A program made the position numbers and the translations under genes. Under the pieces are notes generated by a model. The model had not been told where the DNA came from, made no database searches, and saw nothing but the letters and a program-made list of their open reading frames with translations. A stretch of 64,000 bases of DNA from Verrucomicrobiota bacterium (GTDB taxonomy: Bacteria; Verrucomicrobiota; Lentisphaeria; JABSQK01; JAJFLO01): contig JAJFLQ010000040.1 in NCBI GenBank assembly GCA_021772615.1, positions 124,001 through 188,000 on the forward strand, written 5' to 3'. Below, piece by piece: positions 8,909 to 18,613 of the stretch; positions within the stretch are counted from its first letter, which is position 1; every line of letters begins with the position of its first letter.

Positions 8909-10054
8909 TCATGTCAATACTTCTGAGAATGTGTTGACGACGCCCTGCCTCAATTGGTCATTGACGTTGTCTGCAGAGGGCTCGATTTCAAGTTTACTCA
9001 AAGCGTCAGCGACGGATATCGGATCATCGGGGTCGCAAATAATACAATAGTTCTTTAGATCTTCGGGCAGGCGGCGAGCAAGGCCCGGATGTACCAGCAC
9101 CCAGCAACCGCCCGCCATTGCATCGATAATCGTGGTTTTCATGCCGAATCCGAAAGGCGTCAAAACCGCAACGCCCATCACCTCGGTCAGCGGAATCCAC
9201 GGTTCCTTTACGCCGCGCATAATCTTCAGCCCCGGCGGCACGTCGACATCACCATATTTATCGTCGTCGCACGTCAGGTAGAACGACCACGGTCTTGTCT
9301 GTTTGCGAGCATCGGATTGCTTTGCCAACATACCAAAACGTCGAATCATGTCGATTCCCCACCGGCCGAGCGCGCCTGGCATGCAGATGATTTCCCGGCG
9401 ACGCTGTGTCCATGGTTTAGGACGGATATTCTCGTGTATGTACGGCCACGGTGAAAAGTACGGCAGATACCGAATTCTGGCTTTCCCGGGTAGCCGCGAC
9501 CAGTAATTGACGTCGTCCCACGGGCTGATTCCCAGCAGATGTGTCGATAATCTGCGGCATTTCGAATCGCGGCAGAGTAATCTCAGGAATCCGTACACGC
9601 TTCGTATGCTTTCATAGCCGCCGGTCAGCCTGGGGTTTGATCGGTGCCAGTACTGGAGTGCCTCGGCGTTGTGTGTGCGCACGTGAATCTGTACGCGCGG
9701 GAATTGTCGATGAATACGTTCGATTAATTCCGGCCACAGGCTGTACTCCATCACTATATGCCGCACGCTTTCGGTAATTCGCGGCGCCAGTGTGCTCACG
9801 CTGTCGTCGTCTACCAGTACCGTACACACGTCACGACCGTGCGCCGAGACAGCCATCGTGTTGGCCGTTACGGCCTTCCAGTTGCCGCTGCAGTATTTAT
9901 CAACAACAAAACGGGGGATCGCGTGAACGACAGGCGCCGTGACTGCACCGGTGTCAGACACGCCGCCAGGCGCTATCAGGAACGCGTTGGCATCAGTTAC
10001 AGTTGTTGCGACATTGTCGGCGGAACAGGCTGTCGACTCAGGAATAAAAACCAT
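8909..10054 (-). CDS. Glycosyltransferase (GT-B/GT4-like)
   Basis: 381 aa; VHVRTHNAEALQYW..., C-terminal LTEVMGVAVLTPFGFGMKTTIIDAMAGGCWVLVHPGLARRLPEDLKNYCIICDPDDPISVADAL. Confidence 0.72.
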   Translation of the reverse strand: MVFIPESTACSADNVATTVTDANAFLIAPGGVSDTGAVTAPVVHAIPRFVVDKYCSGNWKAVTANTMAVSAHGRDVCTVLVDDDSVSTLAPRITESVRHIVMEYSLWPELIERIHRQFPRVQIHVRTHNAEALQYWHRSNPRLTGGYESIRSVYGFLRLLCRDSKCRRLSTHLLGISPWDDVNYWSRLPGKARIRYLPYFSPWPYIHENIRPKPWTQRRREIICMPGALGRWGIDMIRRFGMLAKQSDARKQTRPWSFYLTCDDDKYGDVDVPPGLKIMRGVKEPWIPLTEVMGVAVLTPFGFGMKTTIIDAMAGGCWVLVHPGLARRLPEDLKNYCIICDPDDPISVADALSKLEIEPSADNVNDQLRQGVVNTFSEVLT

Positions 10055-10078
10055 GGATAGTATATCAACCCGAGAAAA

Positions 10079-11008
10079 TCAGAGTATCTCTCGATAGTAC
10101 GCAACGGTTTCAGCGATACCGTTATTTAGGTCCGTAAACTGGAAATCAGGGAATTTCGCCCGGAAACATCGATCGTCCATCACTTTTTTCGGCGCGCCGT
10201 CCGGGTATCGGGAGTTAAAAGTCAACGTGCCGGTAAACCCGACGACGTCACGTATCGCATCCACGATTTCGATTACACTGAAGCCGCTTTTCTGGGCAAT
10301 ATTTACGGGTTGCACGAGGTCCATGCGATCCCGCACCACCTCACTGACGATTCTCGCGAAATCCTTCACGTACAACCATTCTCGGATAGGCTTTCCCGTT
10401 CCCCATATTTCGACGCTCTCGTCGCGATTTTTCACGGCTTTTACAAATTTGATGACCAGTGCATTCAAGGCGTGCGTCTTATTTGGGTTCGTGCTGTCAA
10501 AAGGCCCATATATATTCGGAACGACAAGATTAATCGAGCGTACGCCGAACTGTCGTGCGTAGCATTCGGCCAACACCAGCATCATTCGTCGCGTGCTGCC
10601 ATAAGATAAGACCGACGGATGTATCGGACCGTCCCACATATGCTGCTCTTCATAAAGATCCATAATGCCTGGATACGCACAATTTGCCACCGGATTTATG
10701 AGGATGCCGTCGCGGAGCTGTTGCGCCACTTTATAGGCGTTGAGAATCATTCGCATATTGGCATCTACAACATCAGCGGCGAAATCCGAAACATAATTCA
10801 CGCTGCCTACGATCGCTGCGCAGTTCACCAGGTAACGTGGGCGCAACTGAAGTATCGCTGCCGACGTCGCGTTCAGATTCAGTAGATCACAACCGGTGCT
10901 TCGGCTGAATATGTGAACGTCAAACCCGTCCGCGCGCAACATGTCGACAATGTTTTTTCCGACGAATCCCGTCCCGCCAAAAACCGCTACTGTCGTAGTG
11001 TTGTTCAC
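10079..11008 (-). CDS. NAD-dependent epimerase/dehydratase, GDP-L-fucose synthase-like
   Basis: VAVFGGTGFVGKNIVDML...LVNCAAIVGSVNYVSDFAADVVDANMRMILNAYKVAQQL...NPVANCAYPG...PNIYGPFD...GTGKPIREWLYVKDFARIV. Confidence 0.85.
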   Translation of the reverse strand: MNNTTTVAVFGGTGFVGKNIVDMLRADGFDVHIFSRSTGCDLLNLNATSAAILQLRPRYLVNCAAIVGSVNYVSDFAADVVDANMRMILNAYKVAQQLRDGILINPVANCAYPGIMDLYEEQHMWDGPIHPSVLSYGSTRRMMLVLAECYARQFGVRSINLVVPNIYGPFDSTNPNKTHALNALVIKFVKAVKNRDESVEIWGTGKPIREWLYVKDFARIVSEVVRDRMDLVQPVNIAQKSGFSVIEIVDAIRDVVGFTGTLTFNSRYPDGAPKKVMDDRCFRAKFPDFQFTDLNNGIAETVAYYREIL

Positions 11009-11107
11009 AATCGTATTTTTCCGAAAAATGTCATTGCCGTCCGTTCTAATGCTTCACAATATCCGCGATGTTTCACGAAGACGAGGTCCAGGCGAGCGAC
11101 AACATAG

Positions 11108-11836
11108 TCAAACTGTACCTGAATCGACGTATATGTTTTGCCCCGTAATACTGCCACTCTCATCGGCCAGGAGAAATCCGACAGTTGCAGCAACCGATTC
11201 GATTTGCGTCGGGGTTCCGAGCGCCGTGCGCCTGTAGATCTGCGACCTTTGATCATCGCTTAATGTTCGGCTCATATCGGTTTCCATAAATCCAGGCACC
11301 ACACAGTTTGATCGTATACATCGCCGCCCCCATTCACGAGCGACATTCTTGGAAAACGCCTCAAGCGCGCCTTTCGTTGCCGCATACATTGCCAGACCTT
11401 TATACCCCGTCTTTGTACTGATGGATGAAATATGGACTAAACTGCCCGTTGTGTTATGGAGAAGCATATTCCTGATCACACCCTTTGTCAGCAAAATCGG
11501 CGACACAATGTTTACATCTATGACTGCTTCGAGCCGAGCTCTATCAATGTTGGTGACCAGGTCATCATAAGCGTGAGCGGCGTTATTTACCAGGCCGGAC
11601 AGACAGACGTCAGCCGAAAGGCGTTTCTTAAATAGAACACGATCGATCTCCGCCGTGGCAGACAAGTCGAAGGATATAAATTCAAAATCGTCCGGATAGC
11701 GCTTCTGCAGCTCGACTATGTCGTCTGTTTCGGTTCGGCTGACACCGATCAGCCGATACCCGTCCGCCAGCAATTTCCTTGCGATCCCCAATCCAAGTCC
11801 ACGCGATACGCCTGTAATCAGAATAGTCTTCATCAT
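11108..11836 (-). CDS. Short-chain dehydrogenase/reductase (FabG-like)
   Basis: TILITGVSRGLGLGIARKLL...LVNNAAHAYDD...LVHISSISTKTGYKGLAMYAATKGALEAFSKNVAREWG; YxxxK present. Confidence 0.9.
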   Translation of the reverse strand: MMKTILITGVSRGLGLGIARKLLADGYRLIGVSRTETDDIVELQKRYPDDFEFISFDLSATAEIDRVLFKKRLSADVCLSGLVNNAAHAYDDLVTNIDRARLEAVIDVNIVSPILLTKGVIRNMLLHNTTGSLVHISSISTKTGYKGLAMYAATKGALEAFSKNVAREWGRRCIRSNCVVPGFMETDMSRTLSDDQRSQIYRRTALGTPTQIESVAATVGFLLADESGSITGQNIYVDSGTV

Positions 11837-13026
11837 AATTGAATCTTGCCCGATCGTGTCGTGTCAACCTGATCCACAAAGTTTACCACAACAGGCATTT
11901 CGAACTTTTCTATCTTGCCCATAAGTGCCTGACGAATCGTCTTTTCATCCAATGGCCGTGTTGTCATGATATCCGCACAAATAACGTTTCCAGTAACCGA
12001 ATTTGATTTTGCATAAACCTTACTGGCGGTGATGCCCGGGATGGCGTCAATAAACGACTTGATCCGTGAGGGGTTTACCTTGTTTCCTCCCACATTGATC
12101 ATGTCGTTCTTCCTGCCACAAAACAGGAACCGAACCGGTTTGTCCTGTACAATTGAAACCATGTCATTCGTGTGATACCAATCATCGGTTGATGCGCCTT
12201 CAAATTCTGCAAGCTCGGACCGGTGAATCCACAACTCATTCTCAACGATCCTGAAGTGATGTTCACGACCATGAGGAAAGCCGAAGGTGCTGCCGTCAGA
12301 TACAAGTAGCGAACCTGCCTCCGTGGAGGCATAAATATTCTTTATTGCTGCATTGGGAAATGTTCGCTTGATTGCTTGATGCAAAGAATCGTCGAATTTT
12401 TCACCACCGAATGTAACGCGTCGAATCCCGGGGAATTTTTGGCCGCAAGAACTAAGTAGTCGAAAATATGTCGGCGTACCCGAAAGGTGCGTCACGCGGT
12501 ATTCTTTAATGGCAAATGACTCGGCTGCAGGATCGGCCCCATACAAATCTACGATTGGGTTCTGGTTAAATACCGCCTGAAAAAAAACTTGGAGACCTGC
12601 CATGTGATCGGGCGGATAAGTCAGTCCCCAGACATCCTCACGATGGCGATTCGAAATGCGTAAATTTTTCGTTAGTGTTTCGAATCGATGTGTTACGCTC
12701 TTCGGCACTCCGGTGGTACCACTTGTTGACATTTTTAGCGACCAATTTAGCGGCGGTGTACGGAGCAGGGTAAGAAGCGCGGGAAATGTCACGTCGTGCG
12801 GATAATTAAGAGTGGGCAAATTTACCACGGTATCCGCAGTTCCACGGGGTAGCAAGGTCAGTGGTTGATCCAGAAGCAGAGATTGCAGGACAACCAGCAA
12901 CGTTTCATATGATTCACGGTGAGCATGTTTGTTGGCGAACGAATGTCTTGATCCAATCTCCGAAAACAAGGTGCTATACGATCTTCTATCGCCGGTTGAG
13001 GCATCGACATAAAAGAGATCAGCCAT
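11833..13026 (-). CDS. AMP-dependent acyl-CoA/acyl-ACP synthetase
   Basis: MSTSGTTGVPKSVTHRFETL...IYASTEAG...WYHTNDMVSI...FLFCGRKNDMINVGGNKVNP; ANL superfamily motifs. Confidence 0.9.
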   Translation of the reverse strand: MADLFYVDASTGDRRSYSTLFSEIGSRHSFANKHAHRESYETLLVVLQSLLLDQPLTLLPRGTADTVVNLPTLNYPHDVTFPALLTLLRTPPLNWSLKMSTSGTTGVPKSVTHRFETLTKNLRISNRHREDVWGLTYPPDHMAGLQVFFQAVFNQNPIVDLYGADPAAESFAIKEYRVTHLSGTPTYFRLLSSCGQKFPGIRRVTFGGEKFDDSLHQAIKRTFPNAAIKNIYASTEAGSLLVSDGSTFGFPHGREHHFRIVENELWIHRSELAEFEGASTDDWYHTNDMVSIVQDKPVRFLFCGRKNDMINVGGNKVNPSRIKSFIDAIPGITASKVYAKSNSVTGNVICADIMTTRPLDEKTIRQALMGKIEKFEMPVVVNFVDQVDTTRSGKIQL

Positions 13027-13246
13027 TGTTTATGCGTGCCTCAATTTCACCTACAGTCTGGACCACGCCGGCTTCGAAAACATCGACGTGAAATTCGCGT
13101 TCGATCTTTACAGTTAATTCTGCCAGATCCAGCGACTGAAGCCCAATATCGTTCCGAAGATGGGTATTCTCATTTATTTCGGCAATTGGATCTCGACCGT
13201 TGTTCTCGAGTACGGAGTTTATCAAATCTTTCACTTTATTTCTCAT
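13019..13246 (-). CDS. Acyl carrier protein
   Basis: 75 aa; NTHLRNDIGLQSLDLAELTVKIEREFHVDVFEAGVVQTVGEIEARI; phosphopantetheine-attachment Ser in LQSLDL. Confidence 0.87.
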   Translation of the reverse strand: MRNKVKDLINSVLENNGRDPIAEINENTHLRNDIGLQSLDLAELTVKIEREFHVDVFEAGVVQTVGEIEARINNG

Positions 13247-13799
13247 ATTGTCTGGCCATTTTCATTGTTTCGATTGCAGCAAGGCGACCGGCGCGCCCGA
13301 TCAGACGACCTGATTCCGGATCGAACAGATGCCACGCTTTGAGCGTCATGCCAGGCGTGAGCTTGGCATTCGCACCGCACGAAAATCCGTTCGGGATCGT
13401 TACACCAGGCAACACGACGGTGTTGGCGCCAATCAACGAGCATTCACCAATCCGAACCGGGCTCCGTATCGTTCCACTGCGCATTGATTGTGGAATTGTC
13501 GGCAAATCCAGTGCGCAGCCAAAATAGTCGGATGACGCTGCAAAGATCCGGCAACCTGTTGCGATACCGCAGAAATCCATGATTTCAATTTCGGAACCAC
13601 TGGCCTGGAAACAGCAGGACGAGGCTACGTGAACAAATCGGCCCACTTTGAGTGCGCCTGAGATGAATGTGAAATCGTCGATTATCGCGTTGTCATCGAC
13701 AGTTACGAGCTCGGGATTGCGAATTCGGACAGATTTTCCAATAATCACATTTTCACCCAAATACGCAAGGTCATTTAGGTCAAAAAATAAATTTTCCAT
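13236..13799 (-). CDS. Hexapeptide-repeat (left-handed beta-helix) acyltransferase
   Basis: 187 aa; NVIIGKSVRIRNPELVTVDDNAIIDDFTFISGALKVGRFVHVASSCCF...VRIGECSLIGANTVVLPGVTIPNGFSCGANAKL. Confidence 0.87.
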   Translation of the reverse strand: MENLFFDLNDLAYLGENVIIGKSVRIRNPELVTVDDNAIIDDFTFISGALKVGRFVHVASSCCFQASGSEIEIMDFCGIATGCRIFAASSDYFGCALDLPTIPQSMRSGTIRSPVRIGECSLIGANTVVLPGVTIPNGFSCGANAKLTPGMTLKAWHLFDPESGRLIGRAGRLAAIETMKMARQYEK

Positions 13800-14002
13800 A
13801 ACGTATCCACTTAATCGTTTTAGTACAAGACGTACGTAGTCGTGAGTACGTCTGCTTATTCACCCGGAGTCGAATGCAATGATACCTTCGAGCCGGAGCT
13901 ACCCATCAAGATTCGGTACATGTTTGGTCTGCGGCATCGGATCATGGTGTTGCCATCAATCGGCCGAAGTCAAACACTGCGGCGATAACGGGGCGGTAAC
14001 GA

Positions 14003-15100
14003 CTACCAACCCCCGCAGATTACGTTCAATATGTGATCGATGTCTACATCGCATATCGCGTTGTGGCAGGGGAGTGATATCTGGTGGCGTTCGAATGCCT
14101 CCTGCCCACGCAGGTCTTGCGTGATACTGCGAAAGATAGAATTGCGGTCGATTCTCAGATGTACCACCGATGCGGGAATTCCCTCGCTCGCAAGTTTACG
14201 AATAAACCCTTCCCGGTCTTCAACGAGGATCGTGAATATCCAGTACGCATGTTTTCGATCCTCTGGATTCTTCATTAAGGTAATGCCGGGAACAGATTCG
14301 AGGCCATGCCGATACCTGGCTGCAATAGCTTGACGCCGTTGAAGTCGTGAATGAAATCCCACCAGATTTCCCCGTCCAAGCGATGCCGCCAGATCATTCA
14401 TGTGGTACTTAAACCCAAGCTCGGCGATGTCATAATCGCGTTCACCCAAAATGGTTTGTTTGCTTGCGGCCCGGTCAATACCGAACCACCGCCTGGTCTG
14501 CGCTGCATCCCGGTCGTCGGGTGACGTGCAGCAGAGCGCGCCGCCGTCGCCCGTTGTAAGGTGCTTGATCGCCTGGAATGAGAAGGCTGTGAATCGCGAA
14601 ATACGTCCGATCGCCTGGCCGCGATACTGTGCGCCCAACGCATGAGCCGCATCCTCAATTACCGCAAGGTCATATTGACGCGCCAATGTGTTGATCTCAT
14701 CCAGTTCACACGGATAACCGCCCCAGTGAACCGGTATGATCGCCTTGGTGCGCGATGTGATTTTCTCTTCGGCTGCTGTCGGATCGATATTGCCGGTGCG
14801 TGGATCGATATCGCAGAAGACCGGAGTGGCCGATTGCATGAGAATCGCAAGGCCGGTTGCCACAAATGTTTGTGCCGGCAAAATCACCTCGTCGCCGGGG
14901 CCTATTCCGGCAATTGCCAGCGCCAGGTGAAGGGCAGATGTACCACTGTTCACCAATACCGGATTCACGAGCGCAAGCTCGGCAGACAACGCCGCTTCAA
15001 AGTCGCGAACCTGGGCGCCCTCACTCAGCCAGCCGGTCTCTAATGTCCGGGTAACGGCGGATATCGCTTCGGGTGTAATGTGGGTATTAAAGAATTCCAT
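14003..15100 (-). CDS. DegT/DnrJ/EryC1/StrS PLP-dependent sugar aminotransferase
   Basis: MEFFNTHITPEAISAVTRTLETGWLSEGAQVRDFEAAL...NSGTSALHLALAIAGIGPGDEVILPAQTFVATGLAI...EDAAHALGAQYRGQAIG...FSFQAIKHLTTGDGGALCC; PLP Lys present. Start placed at MEFFN (15100). Confidence 0.92.
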   Translation of the reverse strand: MEFFNTHITPEAISAVTRTLETGWLSEGAQVRDFEAALSAELALVNPVLVNSGTSALHLALAIAGIGPGDEVILPAQTFVATGLAILMQSATPVFCDIDPRTGNIDPTAAEEKITSRTKAIIPVHWGGYPCELDEINTLARQYDLAVIEDAAHALGAQYRGQAIGRISRFTAFSFQAIKHLTTGDGGALCCTSPDDRDAAQTRRWFGIDRAASKQTILGERDYDIAELGFKYHMNDLAASLGRGNLVGFHSRLQRRQAIAARYRHGLESVPGITLMKNPEDRKHAYWIFTILVEDREGFIRKLASEGIPASVVHLRIDRNSIFRSITQDLRGQEAFERHQISLPCHNAICDVDIDHILNVICGGW

Positions 15101-15120
15101 GATAAGACGGAAGCCAAAGG

Positions 15121-16170
15121 TCAGCCGAATTTTCGCCGGCCCTCGGTCATCTCTTCGAATATGGCATCGATACTTCGGGTTCGCGACCATTGCGGATAGT
15201 GCGCTTCAAACTTTGCCATGTTGCTGATATAGCAGATGTGGTCACCCACTCGATTCTCATCCACATACTGCCAGTGGAGTTTCCTGCCGGTGCAGTCCTC
15301 GGCCTTTTGGATCGCTTCGAGCACCGATATGCTGTTGTCCCGGCCGCCGCCGATATTGTATACCTCGCCGTGTCGCGGTGACTTATAAAATTCGTGCAGC
15401 GCCGTACACACATCGTATGCGTGAATGTTGTCGCGGACCTGTTTGCCCTTGTAGCCGAATACGCGATATTCACGATTTTCCAACGTCGCGCGAACGACGT
15501 ACGCCAAAAAACCGTGAAGTTCTGCCGCGCTGTGATTGGAGCCGGTCAGGCAGCCGCCGCGGAAACAACCGGTGTGGATGCCGAAGTACCGGCCGTACTC
15601 CTGCACCATGATATCCGCCGCTACCTTCGAGGCGCCAAACAGGCTGTGAAGGCACTGATCGATACGGCAGGACTCGTCGATACCTGCTTTATCGCGTTCG
15701 CGCACATAGTCCCATCGCGTCTCCTGCTCTTCTACAGGAACGTCATTGGGTGCGTCTCCGTACACTTTGTTGGTGCTCAAAAAACACATCACGGCTTCCG
15801 GACGATGGCGCCGAATGGCTTCAAGAATGTTCAACGTGCCGACGGCGTTGACGTCAAAATCCTCAAACGGAATGTTTGCCGCCAGATCATGCGAAGGCTG
15901 GGCGGCCGCGTGAATCACGAAGTCAACCGGTACTTGTTCAAAAAATGTTAGAATGGCATTGCGATCTCGTATGTCGATGTTGTGATGCGTAAAGCGACTG
16001 CACGACTGTTTCAGCCGATCCCTGTTCCAGCGCGTGTCGCCGTCTTCGCCGAAAAACTCGCGACGCATGTTGTTGTCGATGCCATGAATGTTCCAGTCGA
16101 GCGCATCAAAATACGTTACCGATTCCGAGCCGATCAACCCGCTGCTGCCTGTTACCAGCAAAGTGCTCAT
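15121..16170 (-). CDS. NAD-dependent epimerase (CDP-tyvelose/UDP-sugar epimerase-like)
   Basis: [50 protein letters not shown]...[13 protein letters not shown]...[34 protein letters not shown]. Confidence 0.88.
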   Translation of the reverse strand: MSTLLVTGSSGLIGSESVTYFDALDWNIHGIDNNMRREFFGEDGDTRWNRDRLKQSCSRFTHHNIDIRDRNAILTFFEQVPVDFVIHAAAQPSHDLAANIPFEDFDVNAVGTLNILEAIRRHRPEAVMCFLSTNKVYGDAPNDVPVEEQETRWDYVRERDKAGIDESCRIDQCLHSLFGASKVAADIMVQEYGRYFGIHTGCFRGGCLTGSNHSAAELHGFLAYVVRATLENREYRVFGYKGKQVRDNIHAYDVCTALHEFYKSPRHGEVYNIGGGRDNSISVLEAIQKAEDCTGRKLHWQYVDENRVGDHICYISNMAKFEAHYPQWSRTRSIDAIFEEMTEGRRKFG

Positions 16171-16247
16171 CTTGTTCCGTTAATCCTTTCGCTTTACTTA
16201 CTGAGATGCGCGCCGTCGCCGCGGCAGCGCACAGTATAGCCGTGAGG

Positions 16248-17309
16248 CTACGTTAATACAGGGCGCAGCCGATCCAAATTGTCGGTCATCCATTTCGACA
16301 CATCATCGACCGTCTGCTCCACTGAAAGGCGCGGTCGCCACGACGTGAGCGCAGCAATCCTCGCATTGTCCGAAATGTAAATACGGACATCCGCCGGGCG
16401 GTCTACCTCAGTTGCTGCGATTTCGGTGGTTCTGCTCGTTGCGTTGCGGCAAAGCTCCGTTAGTTCACACAGCGACACGGTACGATCCGGTCCACCGCCG
16501 ACATTAAAGGTTCCGCCGGAAAAACAGTCGAAATGCCGAATCTGTTCGATAACAAGGCGGCACAGATCGTCAACATGGAGGATGTCGCGTACTTGTTTGC
16601 CTTTGCCGCCAAAGCCAATATAACGCAGTGGGCGCTGCAGTGTGTGGTTTAATGTCCAAAAAGCAACAATCCCCTGATCGATTTTTCCCATTTGCCAGGG
16701 GCCGGCCAGGACGCCGCAGCGATCTATGACATGGTCGACACCGAAAGCATGCTGGTACTCCGTAAGCAAGAGTTCGGACGCGAGTTTCGTTGCGCCGTAT
16801 ATGGACCGGTGACCGTCGAGAGGACAATCCTCCGTGACGCCGGCAGCAGAGATGCCTGATGCAGGTTCCGAAGCGGTCCATTGAAACCGCGTTGGCAATT
16901 CCTCATAATCCGCTTCATTCAAGCGGGCGATGGGATAGACCCGACTGGTGCTTAGAAACAGCACCCGGCACCCCGCACGGCGCGCATAGGCTAACGTATT
17001 ACACGAACCGATGAGGTTGGTATTGATGACGTAATCCGGATCCGTAGTATAACCGGCAAGTACGGAAGGCTCTGCGGAACAATCGATGAGAAATTCACAT
17101 TGCGGCAACGCGGAAAAATCCTCTTTGGCCCGAATATCGCCATGTATAAACGCGATTCCCTCGGTTCGGAGACGTTCCAATGCGAGTTCGCTGCCTCGCC
17201 GCCGCAGATTGTCCAGGACCACAATCCTTACATCTTCGAATTCCCGTCGCAATGCCACCGCCAATGTGCTGCCCACGAATCCGGCGCCTCCGGTTATTGT
17301 GATGGTCAT
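16248..17309 (-). CDS. NAD-dependent epimerase/dehydratase
   Basis: MTITITGGAGFVGSTLAVALRREFEDVRIVVLDNLRRRGSELALERL...FLSTSRVYP...SIYGATKLASELLLTEY...GKGKQVRDILHVDDLCRLV. Start at 17309, 4-nt ATGA overlap with the upstream wecB-like gene. Confidence 0.88.
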   Translation of the reverse strand: MTITITGGAGFVGSTLAVALRREFEDVRIVVLDNLRRRGSELALERLRTEGIAFIHGDIRAKEDFSALPQCEFLIDCSAEPSVLAGYTTDPDYVINTNLIGSCNTLAYARRAGCRVLFLSTSRVYPIARLNEADYEELPTRFQWTASEPASGISAAGVTEDCPLDGHRSIYGATKLASELLLTEYQHAFGVDHVIDRCGVLAGPWQMGKIDQGIVAFWTLNHTLQRPLRYIGFGGKGKQVRDILHVDDLCRLVIEQIRHFDCFSGGTFNVGGGPDRTVSLCELTELCRNATSRTTEIAATEVDRPADVRIYISDNARIAALTSWRPRLSVEQTVDDVSKWMTDNLDRLRPVLT

Positions 17310-18400
17310 CTGGCATTCCCGTATTCCGCTGCGACGATGTCGGCGATGCGCCGCGCCGCGCGGCCGTCCCACAGTTCGATATTGCAACGGGCTGTTGACG
17401 TTTCAAGAGCCAGCTTGTACTCACTCAGAATGGAATCACGTGTCGGCGCTACCAGGCGATTGGTGCCGTGCGAGACGGTTACCGGTCGTTCCGTGTTCGG
17501 CCGCACCGTCAAGCACGGGATACACATGTATGTCGTTTCCTCCTGGACGCCGCCGGAATCCGTGATGACCAGCCGCGCCGCCCGTTGCAGGGATATGAAA
17601 TCGGTGTATCCCAAAGGATCGACCAAGCGAATGCCGGAGGCATTGATGACGCGCTCCAGCGGCGCGAGTTTCGGTACCGTTCGAGGATGAACAGGGAAAA
17701 TCACTACCAATTCCCGGCTGATCTCGGCAAGTGCATGAACGATGTTTGTAAGCTTTTCTTCGGAATCCACGTTCGAAGGACGGTGTATGGTCGCCATCAC
17801 GTAGCGGTCTGCCTCGATATCAAGCTTGCGCAGCACCTCGTCCGAATTGCAACGCGGCAGGAAATTAACGAGTGTGTCGATCATCACATTACCCACGAAA
17901 TGAACATTGTCACCGGATATTCCTTCCGCAGCAAGATTGGCGACGGCGTCTCGCGAAGGGGCAAAAAGTTGCTCTGCGATCTGGTCGGTAAGGATCCGAT
18001 TGATCTCCTCCGGCATCGTGCGATCTCCGGAGCGCAGGCCGGCCTCCACGTGTATCACCGGTGTCCCGCACTTCGCGGCGACAATCGCCGCCGCCAGCGT
18101 AGAGTTTACATCCCCGTATACGACGACGGCGCGCGGCGCGTACTTCAGCAGCGCGGGTTCAAAACGGCGCATGATGTTACCGGTCTGCGCGGCGTGACTA
18201 CCCGAGCCGACATTCAGATTCTCTATCGTGCACGGCAAGTCGAAGTCGTCGAAAAAGGTTTGCGACATATTGGGGTCATAGTGCTGACCCGTGTGGATGA
18301 CGATCTGCTCGCAATCTGAAGCTTGCGCTGTCAATGCACGTATCACCGGCATTGCCTTGACGAAATTCGGCCGGGTGCCGACGACATGCAGTAATTTCAT
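17306..18400 (-). CDS. wecB: UDP-N-acetylglucosamine 2-epimerase (non-hydrolysing)
   Basis: MKLLHVVGTRPNFVKAMPVIRAL...QIVIHTGQHYDPNMSQTFFDD...VVVYGDVNSTLAAAIVAAKCGTPVIHVEAGLRSGDRTMPEEINRILTDQIAEQLFAPS. Confidence 0.93.
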   Translation of the reverse strand: MKLLHVVGTRPNFVKAMPVIRALTAQASDCEQIVIHTGQHYDPNMSQTFFDDFDLPCTIENLNVGSGSHAAQTGNIMRRFEPALLKYAPRAVVVYGDVNSTLAAAIVAAKCGTPVIHVEAGLRSGDRTMPEEINRILTDQIAEQLFAPSRDAVANLAAEGISGDNVHFVGNVMIDTLVNFLPRCNSDEVLRKLDIEADRYVMATIHRPSNVDSEEKLTNIVHALAEISRELVVIFPVHPRTVPKLAPLERVINASGIRLVDPLGYTDFISLQRAARLVITDSGGVQEETTYMCIPCLTVRPNTERPVTVSHGTNRLVAPTRDSILSEYKLALETSTARCNIELWDGRAARRIADIVAAEYGNAR

Positions 18401-18613
18401 CGCGTGTCCGTTGGTCTCAGGGCAGGCTACCGCCACCGCGGTGCGCGATTTGCATCGATCGCCCGCGCATCAGAATTGTAGTGAATCGAATTGAACGCAG
18501 GCAGGTGTGCGCGCCTGTGCCGTGTTTGTGAAGCCATGAACCTGGGTTTTCGGCGATTGTGCTATCAGCGACGTCGTGCAGCTCCGAGTGTAATAGGATG
18601 GCAAAAGAAATGC

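Noticed and set aside
15121-16170. Phe instead of Tyr in the YxxxK motif (LFGASK) of this epimerase
   Set aside because: I recall the [10 protein letters not shown]...YGRYFG...CFRGGCLTG pattern as normal for this epimerase subfamily, so it is probably not a strain-specific oddity.
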